DNA of 43,790 bases from Novipirellula herctigrandis (GTDB lineage Bacteria; Planctomycetota; Planctomycetia; Pirellulales; Pirellulaceae). The notes under the pieces are model-generated. The model had not been told where the DNA came from. It searched no databases and was given only the letters and a program-made list of their open reading frames with translations. The position numbers were made by a program, and so were the translations under genes. The stretch lies in the NCBI GenBank assembly GCA_007859835.1, contig SJPJ01000001.1, forward strand, positions 5,935,526 to 5,979,315, read 5' to 3'. Shown here one piece after another: positions 8,001 through 16,712 of the stretch (within the stretch, counting starts at the first letter, position 1; the number at the start of each line of letters is the position of its first letter).

Positions 8001-9434
8001 TTATTGGAGATTCACTTCTCTGGCCGCGTTTAATTCGGATTCAAGATGCTTTCGCGTCTCGGCGTAGGCGGGATCCTCACTCACATCTTGATTTTGCTCG
8101 GGGTCTTTTCTTAAGTCGAAAAGTCCCACTCCTAGCAGATTTCCTTTGCCACCCTTCGCACGCATTTCCATGTAGCTGAAGTCGTGTGTGCGAATGGCAT
8201 CGCCTCCGCCATGCCGGGTGATTACAGCCTGCTTGTGTGCGGCGCCGACGTCTTTTAAAAGTGGCGTCATGCTCATGCCCTGTAAATGACTTGGTTTCGA
8301 CAGGCCTGCCAAGTCGCAAAGTGTCGGGTAAATGTCGACATATTCCACAAGTTCCTTGCAGACTCGGTTGCCTTTGGCGTTTGGTGCAACGATTAGCAAC
8401 GGGGTGCGAATTGCAACTTCAAAGTTCGTGTGTTTGCACCAAAATCCATGTTCGCCCAATTGCCATCCGTGATCCCCCCAAAGCACGATGATCGTGTTGT
8501 CGGCAATGCCGAGCGTTTCCAGTTCGTCCATTAACCGGCCGATTTGTACATCAATGAAACTGACGCTGGCATGGTAGCCACGGATCAAATTTCGCGCCAC
8601 TTCGTCGCTGACAGGGCCTTTCTTTGGGATGCCGCGATAGGACCGCATTTCCCCCCACGTGTATCGAAACGAATTCGATAACTGTTTGGGGAAGAACATG
8701 TTGTTGGGAAGCTCTACTTCGGATTCCGGATACAGGTCCCAATATTTTTTCGGTACGTTGAACGGCAAATGAGGCCTGTAAAAGCCACAAGCAAGAAAGA
8801 ATGGCTTGTCGATTTTGGAGAGTCGTCGTAGGTCGTCGATCGACTTATCACAGATTTGGTGATCAGCGTACTTTTCATCCGCTACGTCGGCTGATTCGTA
8901 AGCAGGTCCACGCTCGGCACCTTTTTCGGATCCCGGTCGGTTTTCTTGGAGCGCCCACCAAAGACTGCTAGTCGGCTGCCGCCAAGCCGCTTCGCTCCAA
9001 GCATTCTTGTCGTCGTCTTGGTGATGGTAAACCTTTCCATTGCTAAGCGTATGATAGCCATTCTGTTTGAACAGCATGGGGATCGAAGGAACATCCGGTG
9101 CATCCACCGCTGCTCGTGTCAAATAGTTGACGAATCGATATGGATTCGGACGAAGCCCTTTCATCAAACTTGCACGCGACGCACCACACACCGCGATGTT
9201 GCAATATGCGTGATCGAACTGAACCCCTTTCTTTGCCAACCGATTCAAATTCGGCGTGATCATCTTGTCATCGCCGTAACAGTTCAATTCGGGACGCAAA
9301 TCGTCAACCGCAATGAATAGGACATTCGGATGATCACCGCCACGCGCCGACGTGGTGAACCAAACACACGTGACGACCACAAGAGCACAAAATTGATATC
9401 GATGAAACAAAGACGCGAGAAAATGGGCATTCAT
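8001..9434 (-). CDS. secreted sulfatase (iduronate-2-sulfatase-like, cysteine type)
   Basis: Hydrolyses sulfate esters, here probably on polysaccharides; 477 aa with a signal peptide (hydrophobic segment ~16-30, cleavage near SARGGD). The N-terminal metal motif is VLFIAVDDLRPELNCYG. The formylglycine site reads CGASRAS, i.e. C-x-A-x-R instead of the common C-x-P-x-R. Further motifs are GKVYHHQDDD, FFLACGFYRPHLPF, and IIVLWGDHGWQLGEHG followed by KHTNFE with the active-site Lys/His. The order matches iduronate-2-sulfatase-type planctomycete sulfatases, but the natural substrate cannot be read from sequence. The DUF4832 gene follows after 38 bases. A radical-SAM or FGE-type maturase would be needed; none is in the window. 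Confidence 0.92.
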   Translation of the reverse strand: MNAHFLASLFHRYQFCALVVVTCVWFTTSARGGDHPNVLFIAVDDLRPELNCYGDDKMITPNLNRLAKKGVQFDHAYCNIAVCGASRASLMKGLRPNPYRFVNYLTRAAVDAPDVPSIPMLFKQNGYHTLSNGKVYHHQDDDKNAWSEAAWRQPTSSLWWALQENRPGSEKGAERGPAYESADVADEKYADHQICDKSIDDLRRLSKIDKPFFLACGFYRPHLPFNVPKKYWDLYPESEVELPNNMFFPKQLSNSFRYTWGEMRSYRGIPKKGPVSDEVARNLIRGYHASVSFIDVQIGRLMDELETLGIADNTIIVLWGDHGWQLGEHGFWCKHTNFEVAIRTPLLIVAPNAKGNRVCKELVEYVDIYPTLCDLAGLSKPSHLQGMSMTPLLKDVGAAHKQAVITRHGGGDAIRTHDFSYMEMRAKGGKGNLLGVGLFDLRKDPEQNQDVSEDPAYAETRKHLESELNAAREVNLQ

Positions 9435-9736
9435 GCTGAGGTTGGTTTCCTAAGAGGCAAAGTGAAAGGCAAGCAGGCTTTTCATTGTATCATAGCGGCC
9501 TAAGGATTCGTGATTCGCCCGCACCAACGACTCGTGCGTTTGGCTAAATACACAGAGAATTTTGGAGTGCCGGATGACGGATAGCCGCCGGCTAGCAATC
9601 GACCGATTGCTGCGAAAGCATTTTCACAACGCGATCGATTTTGTGTGACCGCGAAAATACATGGAAGGGGCATCTGTGACTATAATCGAGCCCTCTCTGT
9701 GTCCCCCGTTTTCTCCGCAGTAAGGATTCACTAACG
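9435..9736. other. divergent promoter region
   Basis: 302 bases separate the divergent sulfatase (-) and TIM-barrel (+) genes, so both promoters must lie here. The best -10 box for the + strand is at 9681-9686. On the minus strand a TACAAT lies at 9489-9484, about 50 bases from the sulfatase start, without a clear -35. Confidence 0.45.
9681..9686 (+). promoter_or_regulatory. candidate -10 box (TATAAT) of the TIM-barrel gene
   Basis: A perfect TATAAT 50 bases upstream of the ATG at 9737. No good -35 hexamer is visible at 17-18 bases, so an activator may be needed. The assignment is by motif and position only. Confidence 0.4.
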
Positions 9737-10723
9737 ATGTCTGCAAACCCATACTCCCTTAGCCGCCGCCACTTTCTTCAATCATCGGCAGCAATTGTCG
9801 CCGCAACGGGTTTAATGGGCCCAAGTCTTGGTGCGGAAGATCAAAGCGATCCTCCATTCAAGATTTCTTTGGCGGAATGGTCGCTTCACCGAAGTTTGCG
9901 TGATCCATCAAAAAACTTAACGAACATGGATTTCCCTCGTGTTTCGAAGGAAGAGTTCGGTATCGACGCGGTCGAATATGTTAACCAATTCTTCAAGGAC
10001 AAGGCCGAGGACAACGACTACTTAACCGAATTGAAAAGTCGCTGCAGCGATCTCGGAGTCAAGAGCGTTCTGATCATGATTGATGGCGAAGGACGATTAG
10101 GGGATCCTGATGATGCGAAACGGAAACGAGCAGTTGAAAATCATTTTAAATGGGTCGAAGCGGCGAAGTTCCTCGGTTGTCACAGTATCCGCGTGAACGC
10201 AGGCAGTAGCGGCAGCTACGAAGAACAACAAAAGCTTGCAGCGGATGGGCTTCGCCAATTGAGCGAGTTTGCTGCACCGAAGGGTATGAACGTGATTGTG
10301 GAAAATCACGGAGGGCTTAGCAGTAACGGCAAATGGTTGAGCGACACGATCAAGATGGTTGATTTGGAAAATTGCGGCACGCTCCCTGACTTTGGAAATT
10401 TCTTTATCAATCGCAATCCTGTGGAGTGGTTCGACAATTACGAAGGTGTTGACCTAATGATGCCGTATGCAAAAGCCGTCAGTGCAAAGACACACGATTT
10501 TGTCGGTGGCAATACAGTCGTCCATATGGAAAAAAATGGAAAGACCTACGAGACCGATTATGAGAAAATGATGAGCATCGTTGTTGGTCATGGCTACAAC
10601 GGCTACGTCGGTATCGAATACGAAGGCGGCGAAGACGAATACGTGGGCATTCGCAAGAGCAAAGAACTACTTGAGCGTGTTGCAGCCAAGCTAAGCGAAA
10701 CCGCCGCGACCACAACGGGCTAA
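9737..10723 (+). CDS. Tat-exported TIM-barrel protein (sugar phosphate isomerase/epimerase family)
   Basis: 328 aa with a twin-arginine leader: [17 protein letters not shown], with cleavage near SLGAED. The mature part belongs to the xylose-isomerase-like TIM-barrel group (AP_endonuc_2): [62 protein letters not shown] and YVGIEYEGG. Conserved Glu, His and Asp residues in these segments are likely metal ligands. Such exported members are very common in Rhodopirellula-type genomes and are presumed to act on sugars or cyclitols, but substrates are mostly unknown. Divergently transcribed from the sulfatase/DUF4832 pair, which suggests a shared carbohydrate context. Confidence 0.87.
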   Translation: MSANPYSLSRRHFLQSSAAIVAATGLMGPSLGAEDQSDPPFKISLAEWSLHRSLRDPSKNLTNMDFPRVSKEEFGIDAVEYVNQFFKDKAEDNDYLTELKSRCSDLGVKSVLIMIDGEGRLGDPDDAKRKRAVENHFKWVEAAKFLGCHSIRVNAGSSGSYEEQQKLAADGLRQLSEFAAPKGMNVIVENHGGLSSNGKWLSDTIKMVDLENCGTLPDFGNFFINRNPVEWFDNYEGVDLMMPYAKAVSAKTHDFVGGNTVVHMEKNGKTYETDYEKMMSIVVGHGYNGYVGIEYEGGEDEYVGIRKSKELLERVAAKLSETAATTTG

Positions 10724-11151
10724 TCCACTAAGGCAACGCGAACGCCTCCCTTGTCTCCTGAAAAGACGCTGGCCTTGTCTCCTGAAAAGACGCTGGCCTT
10801 GTCTCCTGGAAAGACGCTGGCCAGGGAGGTTACTGGCATCATGGAAGCTTGATACACCGAGGTCCATTCTGGTTTGCAAGATGGACCTTGCGAAGCTTCT
10901 GTTTATACTGGGCACTTTCCCCTTGATCGTCTTCGCATTTCGTCCACTACACTCGAATAGCTCTCAGTTAGACGTAGGCCAGTAAGTTCAATGTAGGCCA
11001 GGACCTGTCCGGGCCTGCGATGGTTCCACGTCCATTTTGAAAATGTTCTAAAATCGAGTCTGGACGGAGTGCGAGGGCGATTTGGGAAAGGCCCAGTCTT
11101 TTTTTGGCGGGCTGAGAAACCTCGACTTTCTTTCGATGTAGAGCGGAAACA
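10724..11151. other. intergenic region with tandem repeats
   Basis: 428 bases with no convincing gene. It holds a three-copy 24-bp array at 10749-10820 and, around 10972-11010, two copies of a gtaggccag word near 'ggacctgtccgggcctg'. A minus-strand open frame (10691-10915) is only a translation of the repeat. Confidence 0.5.
10749..10820. repeat. tandem repeat, 3 x 24 bp
   Basis: Three head-to-tail copies of a 24-bp unit starting ccttgtctcctgaaaagacg; only the third has one change (ctgaaaag to ctggaaag). The array is flanked by cctccc (10745-10750) and gggagg (10824-10829), so the whole block could form the loop of a stem. It starts 25 bases after the TIM-barrel stop codon. Confidence 0.9.
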
Positions 11152-11826
11152 ATGAACCTGCGTGCCAATCCTGAAAGCAAATTCCTGCTTAAATACTTGC
11201 TCGTGGGAATCGCCTGTCTCTGTTTTGTGGCACTCTCGATCTACGATGGATTTGTCAAATTTCCTAACATGCTACCACGCGCTCAGGCATGGGAAGCACT
11301 CGAGGCGGAGCTCGAAACGGATGAGAAATTAGCGAAATCGGGTTGGCGGAAACGCTGGGGCGACATTGCCAACGAGAATGGATGGAGCGAAGCCAATTTG
11401 ACCAGCGAAGAGACAGTCGGCGCAGTGACGCAAAAGATTTGGTTGCAGTATTTCTTTATCGTTGTCGGTTCCCTAATCGGAGTGCCCAGTCTCGTTCGGT
11501 ATTTCCGCACCAAGAATAGTTGGATCGAGACGACCGAGGACAGTCTACGTTCGAGTTTTGGCGACGAAGTCAGAATCTCCCAAATTGAAAAGTTCGACAA
11601 AAAGAAATGGGAAAACAAGGGGATCGGCGTCCTGCATTACCGATCAGATGATGGCAAGGCAAAGAGGTTCATCATTGATGATCTCAAGTACGAGCGAGAG
11701 CCGACTGACGCAATGGTCTGTTGGATTGAATCTCTCATCTCGCCCGAGATGATTGTCAATGGAGACCCTGAGCCAATCCCAGAGAAAATCTCTGAGCCAA
11801 GCCCTGGAGACACGGATTCAGTGTAG
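11152..11826 (+). CDS. hypothetical membrane protein with two TM segments
   Basis: 224 aa, not recognised. Two hydrophobic segments are seen at about residues 13-31 (KYLLVGIACLCFVALSIYDG) and 99-116 (LQYFFIVVGSLIGVPSLV), separated by an acidic, helix-rich stretch. The C-terminal ~100 residues (SWIETTEDSLRSSFGDEV, FDKKKWENKGIGVLHYRSDD) look like a small soluble beta-rich domain, resembling PH-like bacterial domains, but this is a guess. The very C-terminus is Pro/Glu-rich. The ATG at 11152 fits the start of the first TM helix. It converges on the aceF gene. No functional link can be proposed. Confidence 0.65.
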   Translation: MNLRANPESKFLLKYLLVGIACLCFVALSIYDGFVKFPNMLPRAQAWEALEAELETDEKLAKSGWRKRWGDIANENGWSEANLTSEETVGAVTQKIWLQYFFIVVGSLIGVPSLVRYFRTKNSWIETTEDSLRSSFGDEVRISQIEKFDKKKWENKGIGVLHYRSDDGKAKRFIIDDLKYEREPTDAMVCWIESLISPEMIVNGDPEPIPEKISEPSPGDTDSV

Positions 11827-11864
11827 TGGGATTATCGTAGGCCAGGTTGTGGCCTACATCGGTC

Positions 11865-11912
11865 CTGTGAATTTACATTGCTGTGAATTTGCATTGCCGT
11901 GAATTTACAATG
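11865..11912. repeat. tandem repeat, 3 x 16 bp, overlapping the end of aceF
   Basis: Three 16-bp units of the form ctgtgaatttacattg (copies at 11865, 11881 and 11897, one or two differences each). The third copy includes the aceF stop codon (11905-11907) and the last Leu codon, so the repeat has spread to, or begun in, the gene end. Confidence 0.85.
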
Positions 11913-13344
11913 CCAACAGTAGTCGGCTGGGGGCTTCGAGGTAGCCGATGACATCGTTGAGGAATCTGGCGGCGGTTCCTCCGTCAACCAATCGATGGTC
12001 GTACGACAAGCTGAGTGGCATCATCAATCGCGGTCGGATCGAATCGTCTGGCATCACGACGGGCAATTTTCGACTGCGCCCGACCAGCAAAATTGCCACT
12101 TCCGGGACATTCACGATCGGCGTGGAATAGGTTCCACCAATCGCTCCGAGGTTGCTGATGGTAAACGTACCGCCACGCAAATCGCTTACAGCGAATTGAC
12201 CACCACGGACCTTGCCCGACATTTCTGCAAGCGAACGCGTTATCTCGGGAACACCCATTCGGTCAGCGTTATGCATGACGGGAACGACGAGACCGCGTTC
12301 GGTGTCAACGGCGATTCCAACGTTGACGTATTCCTTGTAGAGAATCTGTTCGTTCTCTTGGTCGATTGCAGCATTGATCGTCGGGTGATGACGCAGTGCG
12401 GTGGCAACGGCTTTGATCAAGAACGGCATCGAAGTTAGCTTCAACCCTTGGGCTGCGTAGTCATCTTTGCTGGATTTTCGGAGTTGCTCGAGGTCCGTAA
12501 TGTCGGCATCGTCAAAATTGGTCACGCGTGGTACCGATGACCAGCTAGCGTGCATTTGTTTGGAAATCGTTTTTCGCATACGGTCCATTCGCTCGACACG
12601 AATCGTACCGAAATCATCGGCTGTCGAGGCACCGGAGCTGACCGCTGGGGGCCCTGTTGAAATGGCGGTGTTGGCGGACCCGCCATTTTGTGCTGCTCCT
12701 TGGTTCGCACGAACGACCGCCAAGACATCTTCGCGAGTGATCCGCCCGTTTTCACCGGTACCGCGAACGGAGCTGAGGTCGACCGAAACTTCGCGAGCGA
12801 ACCGGCGAATGGCTGGTCCGGCGGCGATGGACTCACCACCGACGGCGGGCGGTTGTGGCGCCGCAGTCACTTCGGCGCTCGCAACGACAGGTGTCACCGA
12901 GGCTGGTGGGGCTTCGCTGGCTGCCGGAGCTTTAGCAGCGGGTTGTGGCGGTTCAGCTGCGGGAGCCTCGGCTGCGGGAGCCTGGCTGGCGGGTGCCTCG
13001 GCTGCGGGTGCCTGCGGTGTGGGTGCTTGGGGAGCTTCCGCGACCGGTTCCGGTATTGCTTCTTTGGCTGGAGCTGGTTCTGGCTCCGGCGTCGATTCGG
13101 CTCCGCTGGCAGCTTCGACTTCCAAAATCACGCCGCCGATGGCGACCGTGTCCCCTTCATTGACCAAAATTTTGGTCACTTTCCCACCGACGGATGCCGG
13201 GACTGGCACGGTTGCTTTGTCGGTCTCCATTTCAACGACGTCTTGGCCTTCGGTGATGACATCACCAACGGATACAAATACTTCGAGAACGTCACCCGAT
13301 TCGATGCCGTCGCCTAATTCAGGTAGCTTTACTTCAGTAGCCAT
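11905..13344 (-). CDS. aceF: pyruvate dehydrogenase E2, dihydrolipoamide acetyltransferase
   Basis: Core of the pyruvate dehydrogenase complex; transfers the acetyl group from lipoyl-lysine to CoA. 479 aa with one lipoyl domain (residues ~1-77; lipoylated Lys in VEMETDKATVPVP), an Ala/Pro-rich flexible linker (~80-160), a peripheral-subunit-binding domain (~170-210: AGPAIRRFAREVSVDLSSV, GTGENGRITREDVL) and the catalytic domain with the active-site motif SYDHRLVDGG near the C-terminus. E. coli AceF has three lipoyl domains; one is seen here. It lies 136 bases downstream of aceE, so the two are probably one operon. No E3 (lpd) gene is in the window. The 3' end overlaps a small tandem repeat. 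Confidence 0.95.
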   Translation of the reverse strand: MATEVKLPELGDGIESGDVLEVFVSVGDVITEGQDVVEMETDKATVPVPASVGGKVTKILVNEGDTVAIGGVILEVEAASGAESTPEPEPAPAKEAIPEPVAEAPQAPTPQAPAAEAPASQAPAAEAPAAEPPQPAAKAPAASEAPPASVTPVVASAEVTAAPQPPAVGGESIAAGPAIRRFAREVSVDLSSVRGTGENGRITREDVLAVVRANQGAAQNGGSANTAISTGPPAVSSGASTADDFGTIRVERMDRMRKTISKQMHASWSSVPRVTNFDDADITDLEQLRKSSKDDYAAQGLKLTSMPFLIKAVATALRHHPTINAAIDQENEQILYKEYVNVGIAVDTERGLVVPVMHNADRMGVPEITRSLAEMSGKVRGGQFAVSDLRGGTFTISNLGAIGGTYSTPIVNVPEVAILLVGRSRKLPVVMPDDSIRPRLMMPLSLSYDHRLVDGGTAARFLNDVIGYLEAPSRLLLAL

Positions 13345-13404
13345 ATCAATCAGTTTTCAGTTTACAGTGTTCAGTTTGCAGTAAGGATGATTTGCTTTGC
13401 TTGT

Positions 13405-13430
13405 CTGGCGAACGTCGCTACGCTCGCCAG
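13405..13430 (-). other. inverted repeat in the aceE-aceF spacer
   Basis: The arms ctggcga (13405-13411) and tcgccag (13424-13430) can form a 7-bp stem with a 12-nt loop between aceE and aceF. The inner word cgtcgctacgct recurs at the aceE stop codon (around 13470). It could adjust the relative expression of E1 and E2 by processing or partial termination, or be a dispersed REP-like element. Confidence 0.35.
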
Positions 13431-13480
13431 ATCGCGGTTTTTGCTCGGTTCGGTATACCGTGGTTCCGACGTCGCTACGC

Positions 13481-16213
13481 TTAGGCGAAGTACGGGTTTG
13501 GCTTGTCGGGGTCGACGCCGAGATCTTTGATCGCGTCGGCCACTTCGGCGGGCGTGAATAAACCGGCTTTGCTAAGCCGACTGAGTGTTGCGATCGTGAT
13601 CGATTCCTTGTCGACTTCGAAGTGGCGACGAAGCGATTCGCGAGTGTCACTTCGCCCCATTCCGTCGGTTCCCAAGACATAGTAGTCACCGGGGATCCAC
13701 GGCTGTAATTGTTCACCAAGTGCTCGCACATAATCGCTCGACGAAATGAATGGGCCTTCGACTCCTTCAAGCACTTCTTCCAAGTAACTCTGGCGTGGCG
13801 TTTCGGTTGGGTGAAGCATATTCCAACGACTGCAGTCGGCAGCCTCGCGGCGCAATTGAGTGTAGCTGGTGACGCTCCAAACATCACTTGCGATGTTGTA
13901 CTTCTCGGCAAGTAGCTCTTGGGCCCGTATGACGCAGTTCAAAATCGCACCGCTGCCGAACAGTTGCACTCGCGCCTTTGGCTTCTCGACTTCGCGGCTG
14001 TGGTATTTGTACATTCCCTTGATGATGCCTTCTTCGCAGCCAGCGGGCATTTCGGGATGGTCATACGCTTCGTTTTCCGAAGTGATGTAGTAGATGCATT
14101 GTTCGCCATCTTGGTACATCCGCTTCAGGCCTTCCATGATGATGACGACCGCTTCGTATGCGAATGCTGGGTCATAGGCGCGAACCGTAGGGAAAGCGAT
14201 TGCGTTGAGTAGGCTGTGCCCGTCTTGGTGTTGGAGTCCTTCGCCATTGAGCGTCGTACGCCCAGCGGTACCGCCGATCAAAAAGCCTTTTGCTCGCATG
14301 TCGGCGGCGGCCCAAATGAGGTCACCGATACGTTGGAAACCGAACATGCTGTAGTAGATATAGACTGGAATCATGTTGATCCCATGAGCACTGTAGGCGG
14401 TTCCGGCGGCGTTGAAGCTTGCCATCGAGCCTGCTTCGGTGATGCCCTCTTCGAGGATTTGTCCGTCGCGAGCTTCTTTGTAGTAGGTGATCTGCTCGGA
14501 ATCGACGGGTTCGTAAAGTTGTCCTGCATGAGCGTAGATGCCGAATTGACGGAACATCCCTTCCATGCCAAACGTTCGCGATTCGTCGGGAACGATTGGG
14601 ACGATGTGCTTTCCGATTTTTTTGTCACGACATAGAGCGATCAGCGTTTGGACGACGGCAAACGTCGTACTGATATTCTTGTTCTCCACCTTTTTGATGA
14701 CTTTGCGATAGTCATCCAGTGTGGGAACTTCGACCGTGGGATGCTGTTCCGGTCGACTTGGAACCGGGCCGCCAAGTTTCGCTCGGCGTTCCTGCATGTA
14801 CTTGATTTCTTGGCTGTTAGCCGGTGGGCGATAGAACGGTGCTTTGCCGACTTCCTCGTCGCTGATCGGAATACCGAAACGCGTGCGGAATTCAAGCAGT
14901 TCCTCTTCGTTCATTTTCTTTTGGTTATGAGCAACATTGCGACCTTCGCCGGCTTCGCCAAGTCCGTACCCTTTGACCGTTTTTGCCAAGATAACCGTTG
15001 GCCTGCCGTTCTTCAGTTCCGTCGCCATTTGATAGGCCGCGAAAACTTTTTCGGGGTCGTGGCCACCACGACGCATCTTTTCAAGTCTTTCATCGCTATA
15101 GTTTTCAACCAATTTCAGCAGTTCAGGATATTTCCCGAAGAAATGTTCGCGGATGTAGCTGCCGGGCATGCCGGTATATTTTTGGTATTGCCCGTCGACA
15201 ACTTCGTTCATTCGTTTGACGAGTAACCCCGAAGTGTCTTTGGCGAGCAGTTGATCCCAATCATTTCCCCAAACGACCTTGATGACGTTCCAACCGGCAC
15301 CACGGAAGATCGATTCGAGTTCTTGGATGATCTTGCCATTGCCGCGGACGGGACCATCGAGTCGTTGCAGGTTGCAGTTGACGACGAAAATCAGGTTGTC
15401 AAGTTTTTCACGCGAAGCCAAACCGATCGCACCGAGTGTTTCGGGTTCGTCACATTCGCCGTCACCGAGGAAGGCCCAAACTTTTTGGCCGGCTGTGTCC
15501 TTCAGTCCACGGTCACGAAGGTATTCGTTAAAGCGAGCTTGATAGATCGCCATGATCGGTCCGAGTCCCATCGAGACCGTCGGGTATTCCCAGAATCCGG
15601 GCATCAGCCAAGGGTGCGGGTAACTACTGAGTCCACCACCGGGCGCGAGTTCGCGACGGAAATTTTCTAGGTGCGATTCATCGATACGGCCTTCGAGGTA
15701 CGCGCGACTGTACATCCCCGGTGCCGTGTGGCCTTGGAAATAGATTGTATCGCCCGAGTAACCGTCTTCGCCGCGACCTTTGAAAAAGTGGTTGAATGCG
15801 ATTTCGTACAAAGTCGCGCCCGAAGCGAACGAACTAATGTGACCGCCGACACCTCCTTCGCGTTTGTTGGCACGCACCACCATCGCCATCGCGTTCCAGC
15901 GGACGATCGACTTGATCCGTCGTTCGAGTTCTCGATTGCCGGGGAATGCAGGTTGGTCGCTGACCGGAATCGTGTTCACGTATGGGGTGCTGGTGTCCTC
16001 GGATGACTGAATGCCTTTCTCAGCAGCTCGGTCGCGGAGTTGTTCGAGCAGGAAACGAACACGCTCGGCACCTTTACTTTTAAGGACATAATCGAGTGAT
16101 GAAAGCCATTCTTGGGTTTCGGTAACGTCAATGTCGAACTCTGCCTCGTGAGCTTCAAGTTCTCCAAGGAGTTGCTGGACTTCTTCTTGTGCGACCGTTT
16201 TGGAATCCGACAT
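13481..16213 (-). CDS. aceE: pyruvate dehydrogenase E1, homodimeric type
   Basis: Thiamine-diphosphate-dependent decarboxylation of pyruvate and reductive acetylation of E2. At 910 aa it has the length of the single-chain (E. coli type) E1. Visible: RRIKSIVRWNAMAMVVRANK, GGHISSFASGATLYE, YFQGHTAPGMYSRAYLEGR, the TPP/Mg motif from GDGECDEPE to VVNCNLQRLDGPVRGNGK, KTVKGYGLGEAGEGRN, and PDESRTFGMEGMFRQFGIY in the pyrimidine domain. The ATG at 16213 gives the usual N-terminal length. aceF follows on the same strand. Upstream, at 16359-16374, is a perfect palindrome that may be an operator for this operon. Confidence 0.97.
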   Translation of the reverse strand: MSDSKTVAQEEVQQLLGELEAHEAEFDIDVTETQEWLSSLDYVLKSKGAERVRFLLEQLRDRAAEKGIQSSEDTSTPYVNTIPVSDQPAFPGNRELERRIKSIVRWNAMAMVVRANKREGGVGGHISSFASGATLYEIAFNHFFKGRGEDGYSGDTIYFQGHTAPGMYSRAYLEGRIDESHLENFRRELAPGGGLSSYPHPWLMPGFWEYPTVSMGLGPIMAIYQARFNEYLRDRGLKDTAGQKVWAFLGDGECDEPETLGAIGLASREKLDNLIFVVNCNLQRLDGPVRGNGKIIQELESIFRGAGWNVIKVVWGNDWDQLLAKDTSGLLVKRMNEVVDGQYQKYTGMPGSYIREHFFGKYPELLKLVENYSDERLEKMRRGGHDPEKVFAAYQMATELKNGRPTVILAKTVKGYGLGEAGEGRNVAHNQKKMNEEELLEFRTRFGIPISDEEVGKAPFYRPPANSQEIKYMQERRAKLGGPVPSRPEQHPTVEVPTLDDYRKVIKKVENKNISTTFAVVQTLIALCRDKKIGKHIVPIVPDESRTFGMEGMFRQFGIYAHAGQLYEPVDSEQITYYKEARDGQILEEGITEAGSMASFNAAGTAYSAHGINMIPVYIYYSMFGFQRIGDLIWAAADMRAKGFLIGGTAGRTTLNGEGLQHQDGHSLLNAIAFPTVRAYDPAFAYEAVVIIMEGLKRMYQDGEQCIYYITSENEAYDHPEMPAGCEEGIIKGMYKYHSREVEKPKARVQLFGSGAILNCVIRAQELLAEKYNIASDVWSVTSYTQLRREAADCSRWNMLHPTETPRQSYLEEVLEGVEGPFISSSDYVRALGEQLQPWIPGDYYVLGTDGMGRSDTRESLRRHFEVDKESITIATLSRLSKAGLFTPAEVADAIKDLGVDPDKPNPYFA

Positions 16214-16353
16214 ATTCTATTTTTTCTCTTCTGTGGTCTTATTTTTCTATTGCGTACGGCTAAGTTGACAGCGGGGATGACCAACCGATAGATGGCAAAA
16301 CGCCCAAAATCGTGGCGGCGGTCGCCTGTGGCCGAATCATCTTTTATTTATCG

Positions 16354-16379
16354 AATCAGTCTACAATTGTAGACGGATT
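16354..16379. promoter_or_regulatory. candidate operator palindrome (BlaI/MecI/CopY-type TACAnnTGTA)
   Basis: The core GTCTACAATTGTAGAC (16359-16374) is a perfect 16-bp palindrome, and the flanking aatc/gatt extend it to 26 bp with a single mismatched pair. It contains TACAATTGTA, matching the TACAnnTGTA half-site pattern known for BlaI/MecI/CopY winged-helix repressors. It lies 146 bases upstream of aceE and 339 bases from the divergent SDR gene. No such repressor gene is in the window, so the regulator would act in trans. Confidence 0.55.
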
Positions 16380-16636
16380 AAAAGCCGCTGATTAGCTGGT
16401 TTTCGGCTTCGGGGACAAGTCCAACGGCTATTGGCCGAGAATTGTACCGTAGGAATCGCTTACGGCGAACCGGCACCTGAAAAACGGTGGTGCCAATCGC
16501 AACAATGTCGGTTTTTGCGAGGTAAACGGCTGTCGAGGCGAACTGTTGTAGCCTTGCTCACCATTGTGTGGGTAGGTTCCACCGCCTAGCAAGGGTAGCT
16601 AGGCTTCGTTTTCGCGGTAGGCTTCCGCACACGCGC

Positions 16637-16680
16637 CGCTACGGGCGTCTAAACGGGTGACGCTACGGGCGTCTAAACGG
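16637..16680. repeat. direct repeat, 24-bp period, 1.8 copies
   Basis: The word cgctacgggcgtctaaacgg occurs at 16637 and again exactly 24 bases later at 16661. It ends 32 bases before the start codon of the second SDR gene and so lies in its 5' leader or promoter. Confidence 0.85.
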
Positions 16681-16712
16681 CAAAGCATGCAAAACGAAGG
16701 GAAACAACATTC

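Larger units (their letters stand above)
16214..16712. other. divergent regulatory region upstream of aceE and the second SDR
   Basis: 499 bases between divergent genes. It holds the palindrome at 16354-16379, a ggcacc/ggtgcc hairpin near 16471-16492 and a partial 24-bp direct repeat at 16637-16680. No open frame here looks coding. Confidence 0.5.

Noticed and set aside
10691-10915. Minus-strand ORF with repeated Arg/Gln-rich octamers
   Set aside because: The repeats are the translated 24-bp DNA array; it overlaps the end of the TIM-barrel gene and has no start signal.
12467-13384. 305-residue open frame on the + strand, rich in Ala, Gly and Ser
   Set aside because: It is the complement of the aceF Ala/Pro linker and lipoyl domain. 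aceF motifs are clear on the other strand, and this frame has no family features.
13357-13911. Minus-strand frame overlapping the aceE 3' end and spacer
   Set aside because: It overlaps the well-supported aceE frame for most of its length and has no recognisable sequence or ribosome-binding site.
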